Shown here piece after piece: positions 16,716 to 26,678 of a stretch of 64,000 nt of DNA (the stretch's first letter is position 1; each line of letters starts with the position of its first letter). A program made the translations under genes and the position numbers. Origin of the DNA: Bdellovibrio sp. (GTDB taxonomy: Bacteria > Bdellovibrionota > Bdellovibrionia > Bdellovibrionales > Bdellovibrionaceae); NCBI GenBank assembly GCA_014376435.1, contig JACMRL010000021.1:1-64000 (forward strand), written 5' to 3'. Below the pieces are notes generated by a model, which had not been told where the DNA came from, made no database searches, and worked only from the letters and a program-made list of their open reading frames with translations.

Positions 16716-18149
16716 ATGAGAAACTCAACTCAAGGGACAGATAAAATGGCAAAGAAAAATAAGTTAGTACCAATGACGAAAGCAAAAGCGATCGTGAAAG
16801 CTCCGGTTGTAAAAGTAAAAACAATCGCACGTGACTACGCAGTTGTTAAAGAGGCAATGGAAAATCCAAAAGTATTCGCAGATCTTGCGCGTTGGGGCCG
16901 CGAAGAAATTAAAATCGCGGAAAAAGAAATGCCGGGCTTAATGGCTTTACGCAAAGAATTCGGAAAAACGGAGCCCTTAAAAGGCGCGCGCATTGCGGGT
17001 TGTTTACATATGACAATCCAGACGGCGGTTTTAATTGAAACGTTAATTTACCTAGGTGCTGAAGTTCGTTGGTCATCATGTAATATCTATTCTACGCAAG
17101 ATCACGCTGCCGTAGCCATGGCTGCTGCAGGTATTCCGGTATTTGCCTGGAAGGGCTTAAACGAGAAAGATTTTAGCTGGTGTATCGAACAAACAATCAC
17201 GGGCTGGGGAGACAAAGGTTACAACCTTATTCTTGATGACGGCGGCGATTTAACCAACATGATGCATGAACCACGTTTTGCGAAAGAACTTAAAAAGATC
17301 ATTGGTCTTTCTGAAGAAACAACCACGGGCGTTCATAACTTAGAAGTGATGTTAAAAGCAAAACGTTTAAAATTACCGTCGATCAACGTGAATGATTCAG
17401 TAACTAAAACTAAATTCGATAATCTTTACGGATGTCGCGAATCTTTAGCAGACGGTATCAAGCGCGCGACTGACGTGATGATGGCGGGTAAAATCGTTGT
17501 TGTTGCCGGTTACGGAGATGTCGGTAAAGGTTCGGCTTTTTCTGTTAAAGGTTTAGGCGCGCGCGTTTTAGTTACGGAAGTTGATCCGATCTGTGCTTTA
17601 CAAGCCGCGATGGAAGGTTTTCAAGTTGTAACCATGGAAGAAGCAGCTCCAATCGCAGATATTTTTGTAACGGCAACAGGCTGCTGCGATATTATCACTG
17701 AGAAACATTTCATGAAAATGAAAGATAACGCGATCGTTTGCAATATTGGTCACTTCGACATTGAAATCGATATGGCTTGGTTAAATAAAAATTCAAAACA
17801 ACGCGAAGTAAAACCACAAGTTGATGTTCACACATTGAAGAATGGTAATGAAATCGTTGTCTTGGCCAAAGGCCGTTTAGTTAATTTAGGTTGTGCGACA
17901 GGACATCCATCATTTGTGATGAGTAACTCGTTTACGAACCAAGTATTAGCGCAAATGGAACTTTATTTAAACCGTGAGAAGTACCAGCAAGTCGCGATCT
18001 ACCGCTTACCAAAGCACTTAGATGAAAAAGTGGCGGCGTTACACTTAGGTCAACTAGGCGTGAACTTAACGAAACTATCTGCAAAGCAAGCTAAGTATCT
18101 TCATATGGATGTAGAGGGCCCTTTCAAGCCAGAGCATTATCGTTACTAA
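16716..18149 (+). CDS. ahcY: S-adenosyl-L-homocysteine hydrolase
   Basis: 477 aa. It hydrolyses SAH to adenosine and homocysteine, clearing the product inhibitor of methyltransferases. Family signatures are all present: [56 protein letters not shown], the NAD-binding [10 protein letters not shown] (~265) and the C-terminal KPEHYRY. The start at 16716 gives a short extra N-terminus; an ATG at 16746 preceded by AAGGGA is an equally good candidate. No SAH riboswitch fits in the 45-bp gap upstream. The gene is monocistronic between terminators. Confidence 0.95.
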   Translation: MRNSTQGTDKMAKKNKLVPMTKAKAIVKAPVVKVKTIARDYAVVKEAMENPKVFADLARWGREEIKIAEKEMPGLMALRKEFGKTEPLKGARIAGCLHMTIQTAVLIETLIYLGAEVRWSSCNIYSTQDHAAVAMAAAGIPVFAWKGLNEKDFSWCIEQTITGWGDKGYNLILDDGGDLTNMMHEPRFAKELKKIIGLSEETTTGVHNLEVMLKAKRLKLPSINVNDSVTKTKFDNLYGCRESLADGIKRATDVMMAGKIVVVAGYGDVGKGSAFSVKGLGARVLVTEVDPICALQAAMEGFQVVTMEEAAPIADIFVTATGCCDIITEKHFMKMKDNAIVCNIGHFDIEIDMAWLNKNSKQREVKPQVDVHTLKNGNEIVVLAKGRLVNLGCATGHPSFVMSNSFTNQVLAQMELYLNREKYQQVAIYRLPKHLDEKVAALHLGQLGVNLTKLSAKQAKYLHMDVEGPFKPEHYRY

Positions 18150-18176
18150 GTTATTTCTGTTATAATCAGAATATTA

Positions 18177-18206
18177 AAGCCCCGTGACAACACGGGGCTT
18201 TTTTTT
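18177..18206 (+). terminator. Strong terminator after ahcY
   Basis: AAGCCCCGTG-acaa-CACGGGGCTT, a perfect 10-bp stem with the flank, followed by a run of T. It also separates the convergent gene on the other strand. Confidence 0.93.
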
Positions 18207-19104
18207 AAAACGCGATACCAATGGCTGCAAAAACAACTGAATTATCTTCATCGACAACGGCAAAATTTGAATCTTGTCCGTTAGCTTTTAGGGCCACGCC
18301 CGCATTGGTATGGCCAATGGAAAAAGCGAAATTTTTATTGATGTCGTAATTGATGGCTTCGGTTAATTCAAAACCTTCACGGACTGCGTTTTGATAAGTC
18401 CATCTTGATTTATGATTAAATAAAACTGAGAAAGAAAAACTTTGTATTTTATAACCTAGTGTAATCCCTTGATTGGAAGAGTACTGGGCTAAAACTTTAC
18501 CGTTCACATCTTGTTCGTAGCGATGAAAATTTCTACCGGCCGTTAAAGATAAGGCGGCGGAAAAACCAGATCCATCTTTTTCTTTTGGAGAAAAACCTAA
18601 ACTTAAGCCCGCAACGAATGCGCCTTGCATTTCATCGTACTTAACTGATTTTTTTGATAGCGGAAATAAAACGGTTAAAGAAGGCCCCAGCTTAACGTTC
18701 ATGGTGTCTAGTTCAGAAATCTGAATCGGCTTGTGAGCATAGGCTAAAAACGGATCATTGAAATCTGAATCACCTTCATAGCTACTACGTAAATTTTGTG
18801 AGTAAGAAATATTTGCCAGCATCACTCCCGTAGGAAGTTTGTAAGCTAAATTAAGTTCGTAACCTAAATTATCGACGAATGTTCCATCTTTTCGATCGTA
18901 CAAGCTATTATTTTTCATCAAAGAAAAACTACCGCCAAACGAACCTTCAGTTGCTTCGTCTGTTTTTTTAACGGCGGATTTTTTGCTTCTGTTAATACTC
19001 ACTTTTGTTACCGCAGAATCTACTTGCTCGCCACCCTGGGCTAAGCAAGTGCTGCTGATCAAAAGACTAAGGCTAAGAATAATGGTGCGGCCTAAGTTTT
19101 TCAA
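18205..19104 (-). CDS. Predicted outer-membrane beta-barrel protein, 299 aa
   Basis: Signal peptide (MKNLGRTIILSLSLLISSTCLAQ), then a polar linker, then about ten alternating hydrophobic strands (GYELNLAYKLPTG, VMLANISYSQNL, GFSAALSLTAGRN, SFSVLFNHKSRW, FAFSIGHTNAGV). It ends in a C-terminal phenylalanine, as expected for BamA-inserted barrels. It begins 10 nt after the metzincin lipoprotein gene and is co-transcribed with it. Whether it is a transporter or a surface partner of that protease is unknown. Confidence 0.65.
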   Translation of the reverse strand: MKNLGRTIILSLSLLISSTCLAQGGEQVDSAVTKVSINRSKKSAVKKTDEATEGSFGGSFSLMKNNSLYDRKDGTFVDNLGYELNLAYKLPTGVMLANISYSQNLRSSYEGDSDFNDPFLAYAHKPIQISELDTMNVKLGPSLTVLFPLSKKSVKYDEMQGAFVAGLSLGFSPKEKDGSGFSAALSLTAGRNFHRYEQDVNGKVLAQYSSNQGITLGYKIQSFSFSVLFNHKSRWTYQNAVREGFELTEAINYDINKNFAFSIGHTNAGVALKANGQDSNFAVVDEDNSVVFAAIGIAF

Positions 19105-19114
19105 AATTTAAATC

Positions 19115-22100
19115 CTAATTGTATTCTGAAATTCTTCTTAATAAACTTAAGATTAATTCATACTGAGTTTGTAATTCATCGTAGTCGTAGATATCATTCG
19201 AAATAGCTTCGCCCGCTTTCGCTTTGTTAGCTTCAACATATTTCGTAGCCATTTCTTGGATCATTTTTACGTTGATATTGTAATCTTTTTTAATAGGCGC
19301 CATGCGTTCTTTTAAACGATCTCCAACATTACCATAGAAACTTGCCCAGGCCTCACTTGTTCCGGCGAAATCGTTACTTGGGTCAAACATTGGCAAAACA
19401 AGGTCACGAGTTAATCCAGTTTCGATTGGTAAAAGTCTTTTCCAGTGAACACGGTTTTTATCGTTATCTTTTTGATCTTTAGGGCGCGAATAATTCTTAT
19501 TTTGTTTTCCAGGATTTGCTTCATCATCGATTACTAAGTGCATAAAGCGAAGTAGTTTGACGTAGTCGACTTTTTCGTCATTACCTAATTCACTTTTTGC
19601 TAATTCGATTAATCCAGAGAAAGTCTCTTCTGTTACGGGTACTGCCGCCGCAATACGCGCTGGCAAAGTTTCTAGTTTTTCAAGTAACTTGATCGCTTCT
19701 GTTGCATCGGGCTCAAGCACTACGTAGCTGCTTGTGCCATCGGGTGACAGAACCTTTTTGATCGCTTTATCTAATGTGTCTTTTTTGTCTGTATACTTCA
19801 TCGCAAATTTCTTTTTACGTTTACGTGTCGCGAATTCTTTTTCCGGAACTTCTAAGCCGTCGAAGAATACCGAAGACACTAAGTTTTCGATGTAGCGTTT
19901 ATCATTCTTAAATTTTTCTAAGAATACATGATCTTTTGTTTTTACTAAGCGATCTGAAGACACACCCTTGCTTAAGCGATCTGCTAAGTAACCAAGTAAT
20001 TTATCGCGATTGTCTGGCTCATCCACGAAATTTGGTAAAAACGCGTTCTCTTCATATTTTTGCGAAAGGGCCGCGCGAACCGTCAATACCGAAACCGCAA
20101 TATTTTTCTCCGGCATAAGTCCGATAATATCGAAAGGTTCTTTAGCTGCTTTTGCATCCATGTTGTAACGAACATCTTCTAGTTCATAACCGCTTTGCGT
20201 TGTTGGTACAAAACCAGATTTTTGTTTTACGTAAGCTACAGCTTCAGCATCCATACAGCTTTTTACAATTTTAGGGTCCGTTGCTTTAGTCATATTGTAT
20301 ACGGCTTTACGAACTTCACTGAACTCGATTGAAGCCATTGTACCATTACGTTCGCCGATACAATATCTAGTTGGTAAAGTTGCAATCTGCATCGCAAAAT
20401 TAAAGATCTCGTCCGCCGCTGGTTTATATAAGTTATAAGTTGCAGAAAACTGAGGATCGTTTTTCATTTGTTCTAGTTTTGCCGCGTAAGATTTTGCATC
20501 ATAATTTTCTAGATACTCATTACCTTGGCCTAAATAATCTACTAATTTAAATCTCCACTCATCGTAGTAACGCTTTAATCCAACCCAGTATCTTTGTACG
20601 CGGTAGTTTGTTAAACGAGCAGGGTCAATTCCGCGTGCACGGTCAAAGCGGTAATTGTACGTCGCGATTGAAGTATTATATTCTTGAATAAGACTTTTTA
20701 CGATCTCAAGCGGGGTCGTTCCAGAGTCATGACGAGCACACATTGGATCTTCATTTAATTCTACATCTTCATCCGTACAAAATTTAAAGCTTTTCGCTTT
20801 TACGTTAGATTTGGCTAAATTTTCGTTAATCGTCATTGAAGTATTTAAAGGCAAGATCTTTTTATCAACTGTTTCGACCGCATCAGCGTATCCGTAGCGA
20901 ATTGCCGCGATATCGTATTTACCAACCGTTGTTAAACGGTCTTCACTGAAGCTTGGGTACTCCATCACTGAAGATGAGCGTACTTGATCTTTTGTCTTAG
21001 ATTCTTCCGTCGATAGAAAGTTAATAGCATCCGTCGAAGCGTAAAAGTTATGACGTAATCCAAAATTATGACCTAACTCGTGTAGTAAAGTTCCTACCAT
21101 TTTACCTGGTAATACTTTTTCAGAACAGGCTACAATAATATCAGTTTCTTTTTCATCGCGGCCATATTTTTGAATGTTTGCGACTAAAGAGTTTAACTCA
21201 GGGCAACGAGTTTCAATTTCTTCATTTAGGTGTTTTCCAGAAACACCCATATCAAATTCACGACCCCAGTTTTTAGATTTCTTTAACATCGACTTAGCAT
21301 CCGTTTTGTTAGCCTCGATATCGATCATTTGTAATTGATTACCAACCATGATTGGTAATTTCTTTAAAAAGTAATTTTGACTACTGGTCGAATTGATAAC
21401 ATCTTTTCCCGTGCTGGCTGATTTAGTAACTGATACATTGGGCATGTATTCAGGTGGTACAACAAATAGAGTTGCATCTTTTGTGCGACCTGATTTGTAC
21501 AGCAAATAGTTACGGATATGAGTGACTAGTGCTGATTGAATCGTTGTAACGTGCATATTCGTTACGGCCGAAATAATTTCGCCCGTATCTGGGTCAGTGA
21601 TTGATGGACCAAAACCAAAAAGATTTGTTTCGTTAACCGTTTTGATTAGATTAATTTGATTATAACGTAAATCACCTAAACCTACGCGCTTCGTCGTGTC
21701 GGCTTCAATGCGTAATGGAACGCCCGCTTTTTCAAAAGCTTTATCCCATTCTTTTACGGCTTCCGCCGCCGCTGGAATTAATGATTCATCAGATCCTTGC
21801 GTAAAGTAGAACGTTACTTTGCCATCGGCCACGTTGAAGCGATTGATAAAAGTATTTTTATCAAGGTCTTCTTTTTTGTACTTCTCGAACATGCTGCCGC
21901 CAGCTTTTTTAGTCGTGAAGAATCCAAATTTATCAAAATCTTTTTCTAAATGTAGCTTTGGGGTATAGGCTTTACGGCCTTCTGATTTTAAGAAAGAGTA
22001 CTTGATACGCACGTTAAATCTATTTTCTTGTACAGTAAAGCTAAAGTAATTGTCATCTAACTCTAAGTCAACTAAGGCGAAGTTATTTGCCATTACCGTA

Positions 22101-23131
22101 GATGAAATTAAGCCTTCGTAAGCAATTTGTAAAAATTCTTTTTTATCCCAGCTAAGTGATTCAACTTCTTCTTCGGCCATATCAAAAGAATTACCTTTTG
22201 GTGTTGGACGGTAGGCTTTCCAAGTAATTGGTAATTTCAATAAAACGTTTTGATTTAATTCGTCATTTAAATCTAATTTTGGGTTTACGTTCGTCGTCAT
22301 GGCGCGCATCTCGCGACCATTAAAACTAAAGCGTACTTTTGTGGTTGGATTTAATTCTTGATCGTACTGGCTTAATGTTTGACCGATCATTTCTTTATTT
22401 TGTTTATCGGTCGCAATGATTGTTTCTGCGTAGTACCAGTCACCTTTGAAATAATCTTTATGGAATACGTCTAATTTTTCTTTTAATTTGTAGATCGTTT
22501 TACCATTGTAATCGATTCTCATATACTTGGCGTTGCCTTTATCATTGGCCGGCATTTCCAATAGCTTACTTGATTTCTCATCATTCTCGACGGCATTTTC
22601 AACATTGAAAAAACCTTTGATCGGGTAAGAAACTAATGGAACCGCTAACAAAGTAGAGTTGTCATCTTTGAAGGCCCCGGGAACTTCTTTAGGATGTAAA
22701 TTAGCTTTATCCGCTAATTTATAAACGACTAAAGAGCTGCCTTGAACTTTATATTGTACTTTATAACTAGTTGAATCGTTAGCGCGCGCAATGAATGGTA
22801 CATCGCCAACCAGTTGAGCTTTTGTATTAATTTTCACTGGTGCTAATTTCCAGCTATTAAATTTACTTTTTGTTTCGACGTTAGTGACACGTGAACTTAA
22901 TACTTCATCTTTAATCGTCACGGATTGAGAAGCGGCCCCGATTTCATTTAAAGTCTCTACATCAAATAGCTTATTATCTAAATCGCTAATCGCAATTAGA
23001 TCTTGCCCTTGTCCTTGGCCAAACTTTTCATCGCGTTTTTTCGTACACGAAGTAAGCCCCACCATTAAAGCTATGATCAGCATGTGAATCTTTGTAGAAC
23101 CGGCCTTTTGAAGACATTGAGTTAATTGCAT
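19115..23131 (-). CDS. Large zinc metalloprotease lipoprotein (metzincin type)
   Basis: I start at ATG 23131, which has GAGGAG upstream; the frame could extend to 23167 without a ribosome site. The N-terminus is a lipoprotein signal with lipobox GLTSC (MLIIALMVGLTSCTKK). The extended zinc motif HELGHNFGLRH at about 684-694 gives three His ligands and the catalytic Glu, followed by SSVMEYPSF, a Met-turn-like segment. About 1,340 aa, comparable to DUF5117/DUF4953 zinc-dependent metalloproteases. It is probably anchored in the outer membrane or periplasm and degrades protein. A periplasmic or prey-directed role is inference. Operon with the downstream barrel gene. Confidence 0.85.
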   Translation of the reverse strand: MQLTQCLQKAGSTKIHMLIIALMVGLTSCTKKRDEKFGQGQGQDLIAISDLDNKLFDVETLNEIGAASQSVTIKDEVLSSRVTNVETKSKFNSWKLAPVKINTKAQLVGDVPFIARANDSTSYKVQYKVQGSSLVVYKLADKANLHPKEVPGAFKDDNSTLLAVPLVSYPIKGFFNVENAVENDEKSSKLLEMPANDKGNAKYMRIDYNGKTIYKLKEKLDVFHKDYFKGDWYYAETIIATDKQNKEMIGQTLSQYDQELNPTTKVRFSFNGREMRAMTTNVNPKLDLNDELNQNVLLKLPITWKAYRPTPKGNSFDMAEEEVESLSWDKKEFLQIAYEGLISSTVMANNFALVDLELDDNYFSFTVQENRFNVRIKYSFLKSEGRKAYTPKLHLEKDFDKFGFFTTKKAGGSMFEKYKKEDLDKNTFINRFNVADGKVTFYFTQGSDESLIPAAAEAVKEWDKAFEKAGVPLRIEADTTKRVGLGDLRYNQINLIKTVNETNLFGFGPSITDPDTGEIISAVTNMHVTTIQSALVTHIRNYLLYKSGRTKDATLFVVPPEYMPNVSVTKSASTGKDVINSTSSQNYFLKKLPIMVGNQLQMIDIEANKTDAKSMLKKSKNWGREFDMGVSGKHLNEEIETRCPELNSLVANIQKYGRDEKETDIIVACSEKVLPGKMVGTLLHELGHNFGLRHNFYASTDAINFLSTEESKTKDQVRSSSVMEYPSFSEDRLTTVGKYDIAAIRYGYADAVETVDKKILPLNTSMTINENLAKSNVKAKSFKFCTDEDVELNEDPMCARHDSGTTPLEIVKSLIQEYNTSIATYNYRFDRARGIDPARLTNYRVQRYWVGLKRYYDEWRFKLVDYLGQGNEYLENYDAKSYAAKLEQMKNDPQFSATYNLYKPAADEIFNFAMQIATLPTRYCIGERNGTMASIEFSEVRKAVYNMTKATDPKIVKSCMDAEAVAYVKQKSGFVPTTQSGYELEDVRYNMDAKAAKEPFDIIGLMPEKNIAVSVLTVRAALSQKYEENAFLPNFVDEPDNRDKLLGYLADRLSKGVSSDRLVKTKDHVFLEKFKNDKRYIENLVSSVFFDGLEVPEKEFATRKRKKKFAMKYTDKKDTLDKAIKKVLSPDGTSSYVVLEPDATEAIKLLEKLETLPARIAAAVPVTEETFSGLIELAKSELGNDEKVDYVKLLRFMHLVIDDEANPGKQNKNYSRPKDQKDNDKNRVHWKRLLPIETGLTRDLVLPMFDPSNDFAGTSEAWASFYGNVGDRLKERMAPIKKDYNINVKMIQEMATKYVEANKAKAGEAISNDIYDYDELQTQYELILSLLRRISEYN

Positions 23132-23345
23132 ATGTACTCCTCTAACCAGAACTGTTTCAAGAAGCATGCGCTGTCTCAGTTTGAAACGCGAGAAGTAACT
23201 ACTTAGAATAATTCAGGAATACATTGCTAAAAAAAGCGAATGTCATGCAATTTCACACCAGTGCGCAAGAGCGCGCGGTAATTCAAAGGGCTGTCAAAAC
23301 GCTGGTCATTCAAAATGAGACAGGGGAATTTAAGAACAGCAGAGA

Positions 23346-23894
23346 TTATTTCTTTAAATAATCCAGGTAAAAACGCAGCTCGCCGATGCTTTCGCGGATA
23401 TCATCCAAAGCCCGGTGCGAGTTCTGTTTTTTATACTCAATATTAAATTTGTTATTACAAATCACTTTCCACGAACTAACATCCACCATGCGGTAGTGTA
23501 GGCGGGAAGACAAAGTCAAAAAATATTTATCGATAAACAAGCGGTCCTGCATAATCGAATTACCCGCTAACATCGGGCGCTTTTTTAAATCTTTTTGTGA
23601 CTCCGGAAAATGCTTATTAATCAAATCGACCAACTTCGCTTCAACCATGTCGGGCTCCATGCCCGAAGGTACTTTAAAGGTTAAGCCTGACTTACCGTGA
23701 TGTTCAGTATTCCAGGCATCCATATTATCTAAATACGATTGCGGCTGCTTCACCACGGTTTCAAAACTATCAAGCTCACGAAAATTCATATCCGTAACGA
23801 TGCACGCAACTTCAATGATCACTTCTTTATTAATATCTAGGCCTGACATTTCCATATCAAGCCATAGCAAATTCTCCACTTTTTCGTAAGCCAT
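23346..23894 (-). CDS. orn: Oligoribonuclease (DEDDh 3'-5' exoribonuclease)
   Basis: 182 aa, the standard length. DEDDh residues are visible: Asp13 and Glu15 in LWLDMEMSGLD, an Asp in MQDRLFIDKY, and His160/Asp165 in HRALDDIRES. The enzyme degrades 2-5 nt RNA and pGpG at the end of mRNA and c-di-GMP turnover. It lies 5 nt downstream of the HMA-domain gene on the same strand. Confidence 0.95.
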   Translation of the reverse strand: MAYEKVENLLWLDMEMSGLDINKEVIIEVACIVTDMNFRELDSFETVVKQPQSYLDNMDAWNTEHHGKSGLTFKVPSGMEPDMVEAKLVDLINKHFPESQKDLKKRPMLAGNSIMQDRLFIDKYFLTLSSRLHYRMVDVSSWKVICNNKFNIEYKKQNSHRALDDIRESIGELRFYLDYLKK

Positions 23895-23899
23895 GTATT

Positions 23900-24205
23900 T
23901 TACTTAGTTTCTTCTTTAGTTACTTTATATTCTTCGCCCGCCGCTGAAATTGATTTTTTTGCTTCTGCTAAATCAATTTTTTTATCTTTTTTAGATACCA
24001 AAACTACTTTACCAGTTTGTTTCTTCATATTCGTGATCGAAACATTACACGATTCGATATCGGCTGTTAATTTTTCGTTCTTACAAACTTTTTCTGAGAT
24101 CATGTGTTTGCAACCAGAACAATGCATCCCTTCAACCGTAAAAGTTGTGGTTTCTGCAAAAGCGGCTGAGCTAAAAATAGTTAAAGCGATCAATACTGAC
24201 TTCAT
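23900..24205 (-). CDS. Periplasmic heavy-metal-associated (HMA) domain protein
   Basis: The start at ATG 24205 is chosen because AAGGAA precedes it and the product then begins with a good signal peptide (MKSVLIALTIFSSAAFAE). The HMA domain follows directly: FTVEGMHCSGCKHMI, with the CxxC copper-binding pair. The mature protein of ~85 aa is a single ferredoxin-like domain with a Lys-rich tail, likely a periplasmic Cu(I) chaperone. It is the first gene of a pair with orn. Confidence 0.8.
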   Translation of the reverse strand: MKSVLIALTIFSSAAFAETTTFTVEGMHCSGCKHMISEKVCKNEKLTADIESCNVSITNMKKQTGKVVLVSKKDKKIDLAEAKKSISAAGEEYKVTKEETK

Positions 24206-24330
24206 CGTTATTCCTTTGTGAATAGGTTTAAATAAAGGCATTTCAAACGTTAAGATTAATAGCGTAGCAAGACGATAGCCCCTGGTCAGCTCATTTCATG
24301 CATGATTTGTAAGCAAATGCGAATTTCTAG

Positions 24331-24357
24331 TTGAAATGCGGGGCCTTAGGCTATAAC
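24331..24357 (+). promoter_or_regulatory. Promoter of tRNA-Asp
   Basis: TTGAAA (24331-24336), a 15-bp spacer and TATAAC (24352-24357), ending 26 nt before the mature tRNA 5' end. The spacer is short for sigma-70. A GC-rich stretch lies between the boxes. Confidence 0.4.
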
Positions 24358-24383
24358 TTTGTCCCCACAAGTGTCTTCACTAC

Positions 24384-24460
24384 GGAGAGGTAGTTAAGTT
24401 GGTTATAACGTCCGCCTGTCACGCGGAAGGCCGCGGGTTCGAGTCCCGTTCTCTCCGCCA
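24384..24460 (+). tRNA. tRNA-Asp(GTC)
   Basis: Full cloverleaf: acceptor GGAGAGG/TCTCTCC (one G-U), D stem GTTA/TAAC, anticodon stem TCCGC/GCGGA with loop CTGTCAC (anticodon GTC at 24418-24420), T arm GCGGG-TTCGAGT-CCCGT, discriminator G and encoded CCA. Its 3' half is the attachment site of the integrated element, and the recombinase gene runs antisense into it. Confidence 0.97.
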
Positions 24461-25930
24461 TTTTTCTAAATTGGTCACATTAGCAAACATAGAAAACGGT
24501 TTTTTCAAGTCATATCGCAGACTTCCGTTTTCTATTCGTGGGTTCGATAGTACCAAATTCACTAATTCACGTTTTTCATCAGTTGTCATAGATTTGAAAA
24601 GTGTAGGAGCTTGTCTAGCGAGTTCCATAAGTTGAATATCTTGATTCATATTAGATTCTTTAGATGTGCGAAGCTGAGTTAATTGTGACTCAATAGAAGA
24701 TAGCTCTAGTTGAAGTCGATTGTTTTGTTGAATCCAAAAGTCTAAATCAATATGACCTTCAAGTTTGTCTTCATAGGCTTTGTTAATTTTATTTTCTACA
24801 GTTCGATAGCGATTTTCTAAAGTCGTTCTTTGTAGGTTTTGATATTCGATTTCTTTTGAATGGGAATCTTGTAGTGCCTTTTTAGTCCACTCAATTATTT
24901 CTTCAGGTATTTGAATCTGTGTTAATGCTTCGCTAATCCATGAATCAATTTTACGTTCTTCAATATAAGTAACGTCAGGGCAATTTCCCTTACCCGAAGT
25001 GCAATGATAGTAAACATAACGAAGACCTGACTTTTTAATTTTCTCTTCTGCTGTAATTGAACAACCACATGACCCGCAAGTCATTGTGCCAGTAAAAGCA
25101 AAATTCTTTTTAGTTAGCTTTCCTTTTTTGACCAAACCCATTTGAACCTGAACTCGATCAAATAGTTCTTTTGTTATTATTGGTTTGTGCGAACCCTTGT
25201 GAAAAGCACCTTTCCAATAAAAATCTCCGTAGTATAATGGATTACTCAAGACCCTTTGCATCTGGCTTTTGCTTAATTCAGATTTTGCTCTAGGGGATCT
25301 TAATCCTTCTTGAAAAAGAATTCGTTTTAGTTTTGATAAAGAATAATTACCAGTAGCAGCTAACTCAAAACCACGTTTAATGATCGGTGCAAGTTTTTGA
25401 TCGGGCTCGATCGTGTGATCAATTCTGTTATTAGTGAAACCCATAGGCGCAGCTGATGGCCACATTCCCTGGTCTGCTTTTTCATTTAAACCTTTTCTTA
25501 CTTCTTCAGAGAGATTGTCTGAATAGTTTTTTGCCATTAAAACTTTTATTCCATGAATGAGTTTTTGATGCGACCTTGAGTCTTTAGATAAAACTTCATT
25601 TTCTTTTGCTAGATGAATTGATAAATGAACCCAGTCCGCAGGGTCTAAGATATTATAATCTTTGAGGTTGCGATAAAGACGATCAGTTTTTTCAACAAGT
25701 AAGTGCTGAACTTCTTCATTCTCTGTTAGATATTTTACTAAGGCCTTAAATTGTGTTCGACCAGCTGATTTAGCTGATTCAGACTCTTCAAAGACTTTAA
25801 CAACTGTAAAGCCTTTCTCTAAAGCATATTCATTCAGATACTTTTTTTGAGCGGGAATTGAAAATCCTTCCCGCTCTTGTTCTTTCGATGAAACTCTGAC
25901 GTAAATTACGGCTTTATATTTCTTCTCCAT
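24419..25930 (-). CDS. Large serine recombinase (integrase of the tRNA-Asp element)
   Basis: 503 aa. Resolvase domain 1-150 with nucleophile Ser14 in VIYVRVSSKEQEREG. Recombinase DNA-binding domain in the middle (GMWPSAAPMGFTNNR ... LKRILFQEGLRSPRAKSELSKSQ ... NPLYYGDFYWKG). Zinc ribbon MTCGSCGCSI...YHCTSGKGNCP. Then a coiled coil (LENRYRTVENKINKAYEDKLEG), as in phiC31/TndX-type integrases. The last 13 residues and the TGA are encoded by the complement of tRNA-Asp, so the integration site supplies the gene's 3' end. It overlaps the MerR-like gene by 17 nt, which may act as directionality factor. Confidence 0.93.
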   Translation of the reverse strand: MEKKYKAVIYVRVSSKEQEREGFSIPAQKKYLNEYALEKGFTVVKVFEESESAKSAGRTQFKALVKYLTENEEVQHLLVEKTDRLYRNLKDYNILDPADWVHLSIHLAKENEVLSKDSRSHQKLIHGIKVLMAKNYSDNLSEEVRKGLNEKADQGMWPSAAPMGFTNNRIDHTIEPDQKLAPIIKRGFELAATGNYSLSKLKRILFQEGLRSPRAKSELSKSQMQRVLSNPLYYGDFYWKGAFHKGSHKPIITKELFDRVQVQMGLVKKGKLTKKNFAFTGTMTCGSCGCSITAEEKIKKSGLRYVYYHCTSGKGNCPDVTYIEERKIDSWISEALTQIQIPEEIIEWTKKALQDSHSKEIEYQNLQRTTLENRYRTVENKINKAYEDKLEGHIDLDFWIQQNNRLQLELSSIESQLTQLRTSKESNMNQDIQLMELARQAPTLFKSMTTDEKRELVNLVLSNPRIENGSLRYDLKKPFSMFANVTNLEKWRRERDSNPRPSA

Positions 25931-26135
25931 CGATCAAAATACCTTTCAAGTCATTTAATGCAAACATACGATAGTTATTGATCGGATGGCGATAGCTCTT
26001 TATTCGACCACTTCGCTCCCAACGACGTATCGTATCAGGGTGAACTTCAAACAATTTGGCAAGATCGCCTACGAGAATCATGTGCTTACTTAACTCAAGA
26101 ACTTTAGATAGGGTTGCTGCATCTTTGTTTAACAT
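25914..26135 (-). CDS. MerR-like HTH protein, possible excisionase/regulator
   Basis: 73 aa with one helix-turn-helix of MerR/excisionase type: LVGDLAKLFEVHPDTIRRWERSGRIKSYRHPINNYRMF. A near-perfect AAGGAGGC lies 6-8 nt before the ATG. It is translated just upstream of, and overlapping, the recombinase gene. Recombination directionality factors often sit in this position. That role is inferred; a simple repressor is equally possible. Confidence 0.75.
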   Translation of the reverse strand: MLNKDAATLSKVLELSKHMILVGDLAKLFEVHPDTIRRWERSGRIKSYRHPINNYRMFALNDLKGILIDGEEI

Positions 26136-26165
26136 ATTATGCCTCCTTTTTCATAAACGAACCTA

Positions 26166-26678
26166 TTATACGCCCCGAGTTAAAAAATCTACGATATGAC
26201 AAAATCGACTTAAAAACTGTGTTTCATATTTTGTATAAACATTCTCCAACCCAGCGAGCTTATCGGGGTGAATTGTCATTGCCTCCCCTTTGCTTACAAG
26301 AACGGTTTCGAATTTGTCTGAAAAAAAACTTGTGTCAGGTCCCACGCCTTTGCGTACAAGTTTTTCTTCATACTTGGGTGGATTTAATAATTCACGCATA
26401 AATTCAGATTCAAATCGTGTGCATCTTTTCAGTCGAATATGCAGTATTGCAAGTTGGGTAATAAGAATCTGTCTTGAGGGGCTATCTGCACCAAATTCCT
26501 CAGCAAATTTATTATATGCTTCTTCAAAAGTTACATCGTCGTAACTCGTACTAAATGTGGCAAGTATTCCATGTTTAAAAGAATTTTGTGATGAAACAGT
26601 TTTACCCTGATCTGTTTTTACGCCTCCCTTTTTGCCGTTGATAGGACTTGTTTTAGTTCGTTTGTCTAATGCATCCAT
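26166..26678 (-). CDS. Mobile-element protein of unknown function, 170 aa
   Basis: The N-terminal motif INGKKGGVKTDQGKTVSSQN followed by SFKHGI resembles the GPKTxxGKxRSSxNAxKHG motif found near the start of many element- and phage-encoded proteins of unknown role. The remainder is helical (FGADSPSRQILITQLAILHIRLKRCTRFESEFM). It overlaps the upstream Rep-like gene by 13 nt, so the two are co-translated. Confidence 0.6.
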   Translation of the reverse strand: MDALDKRTKTSPINGKKGGVKTDQGKTVSSQNSFKHGILATFSTSYDDVTFEEAYNKFAEEFGADSPSRQILITQLAILHIRLKRCTRFESEFMRELLNPPKYEEKLVRKGVGPDTSFFSDKFETVLVSKGEAMTIHPDKLAGLENVYTKYETQFLSRFCHIVDFLTRGV

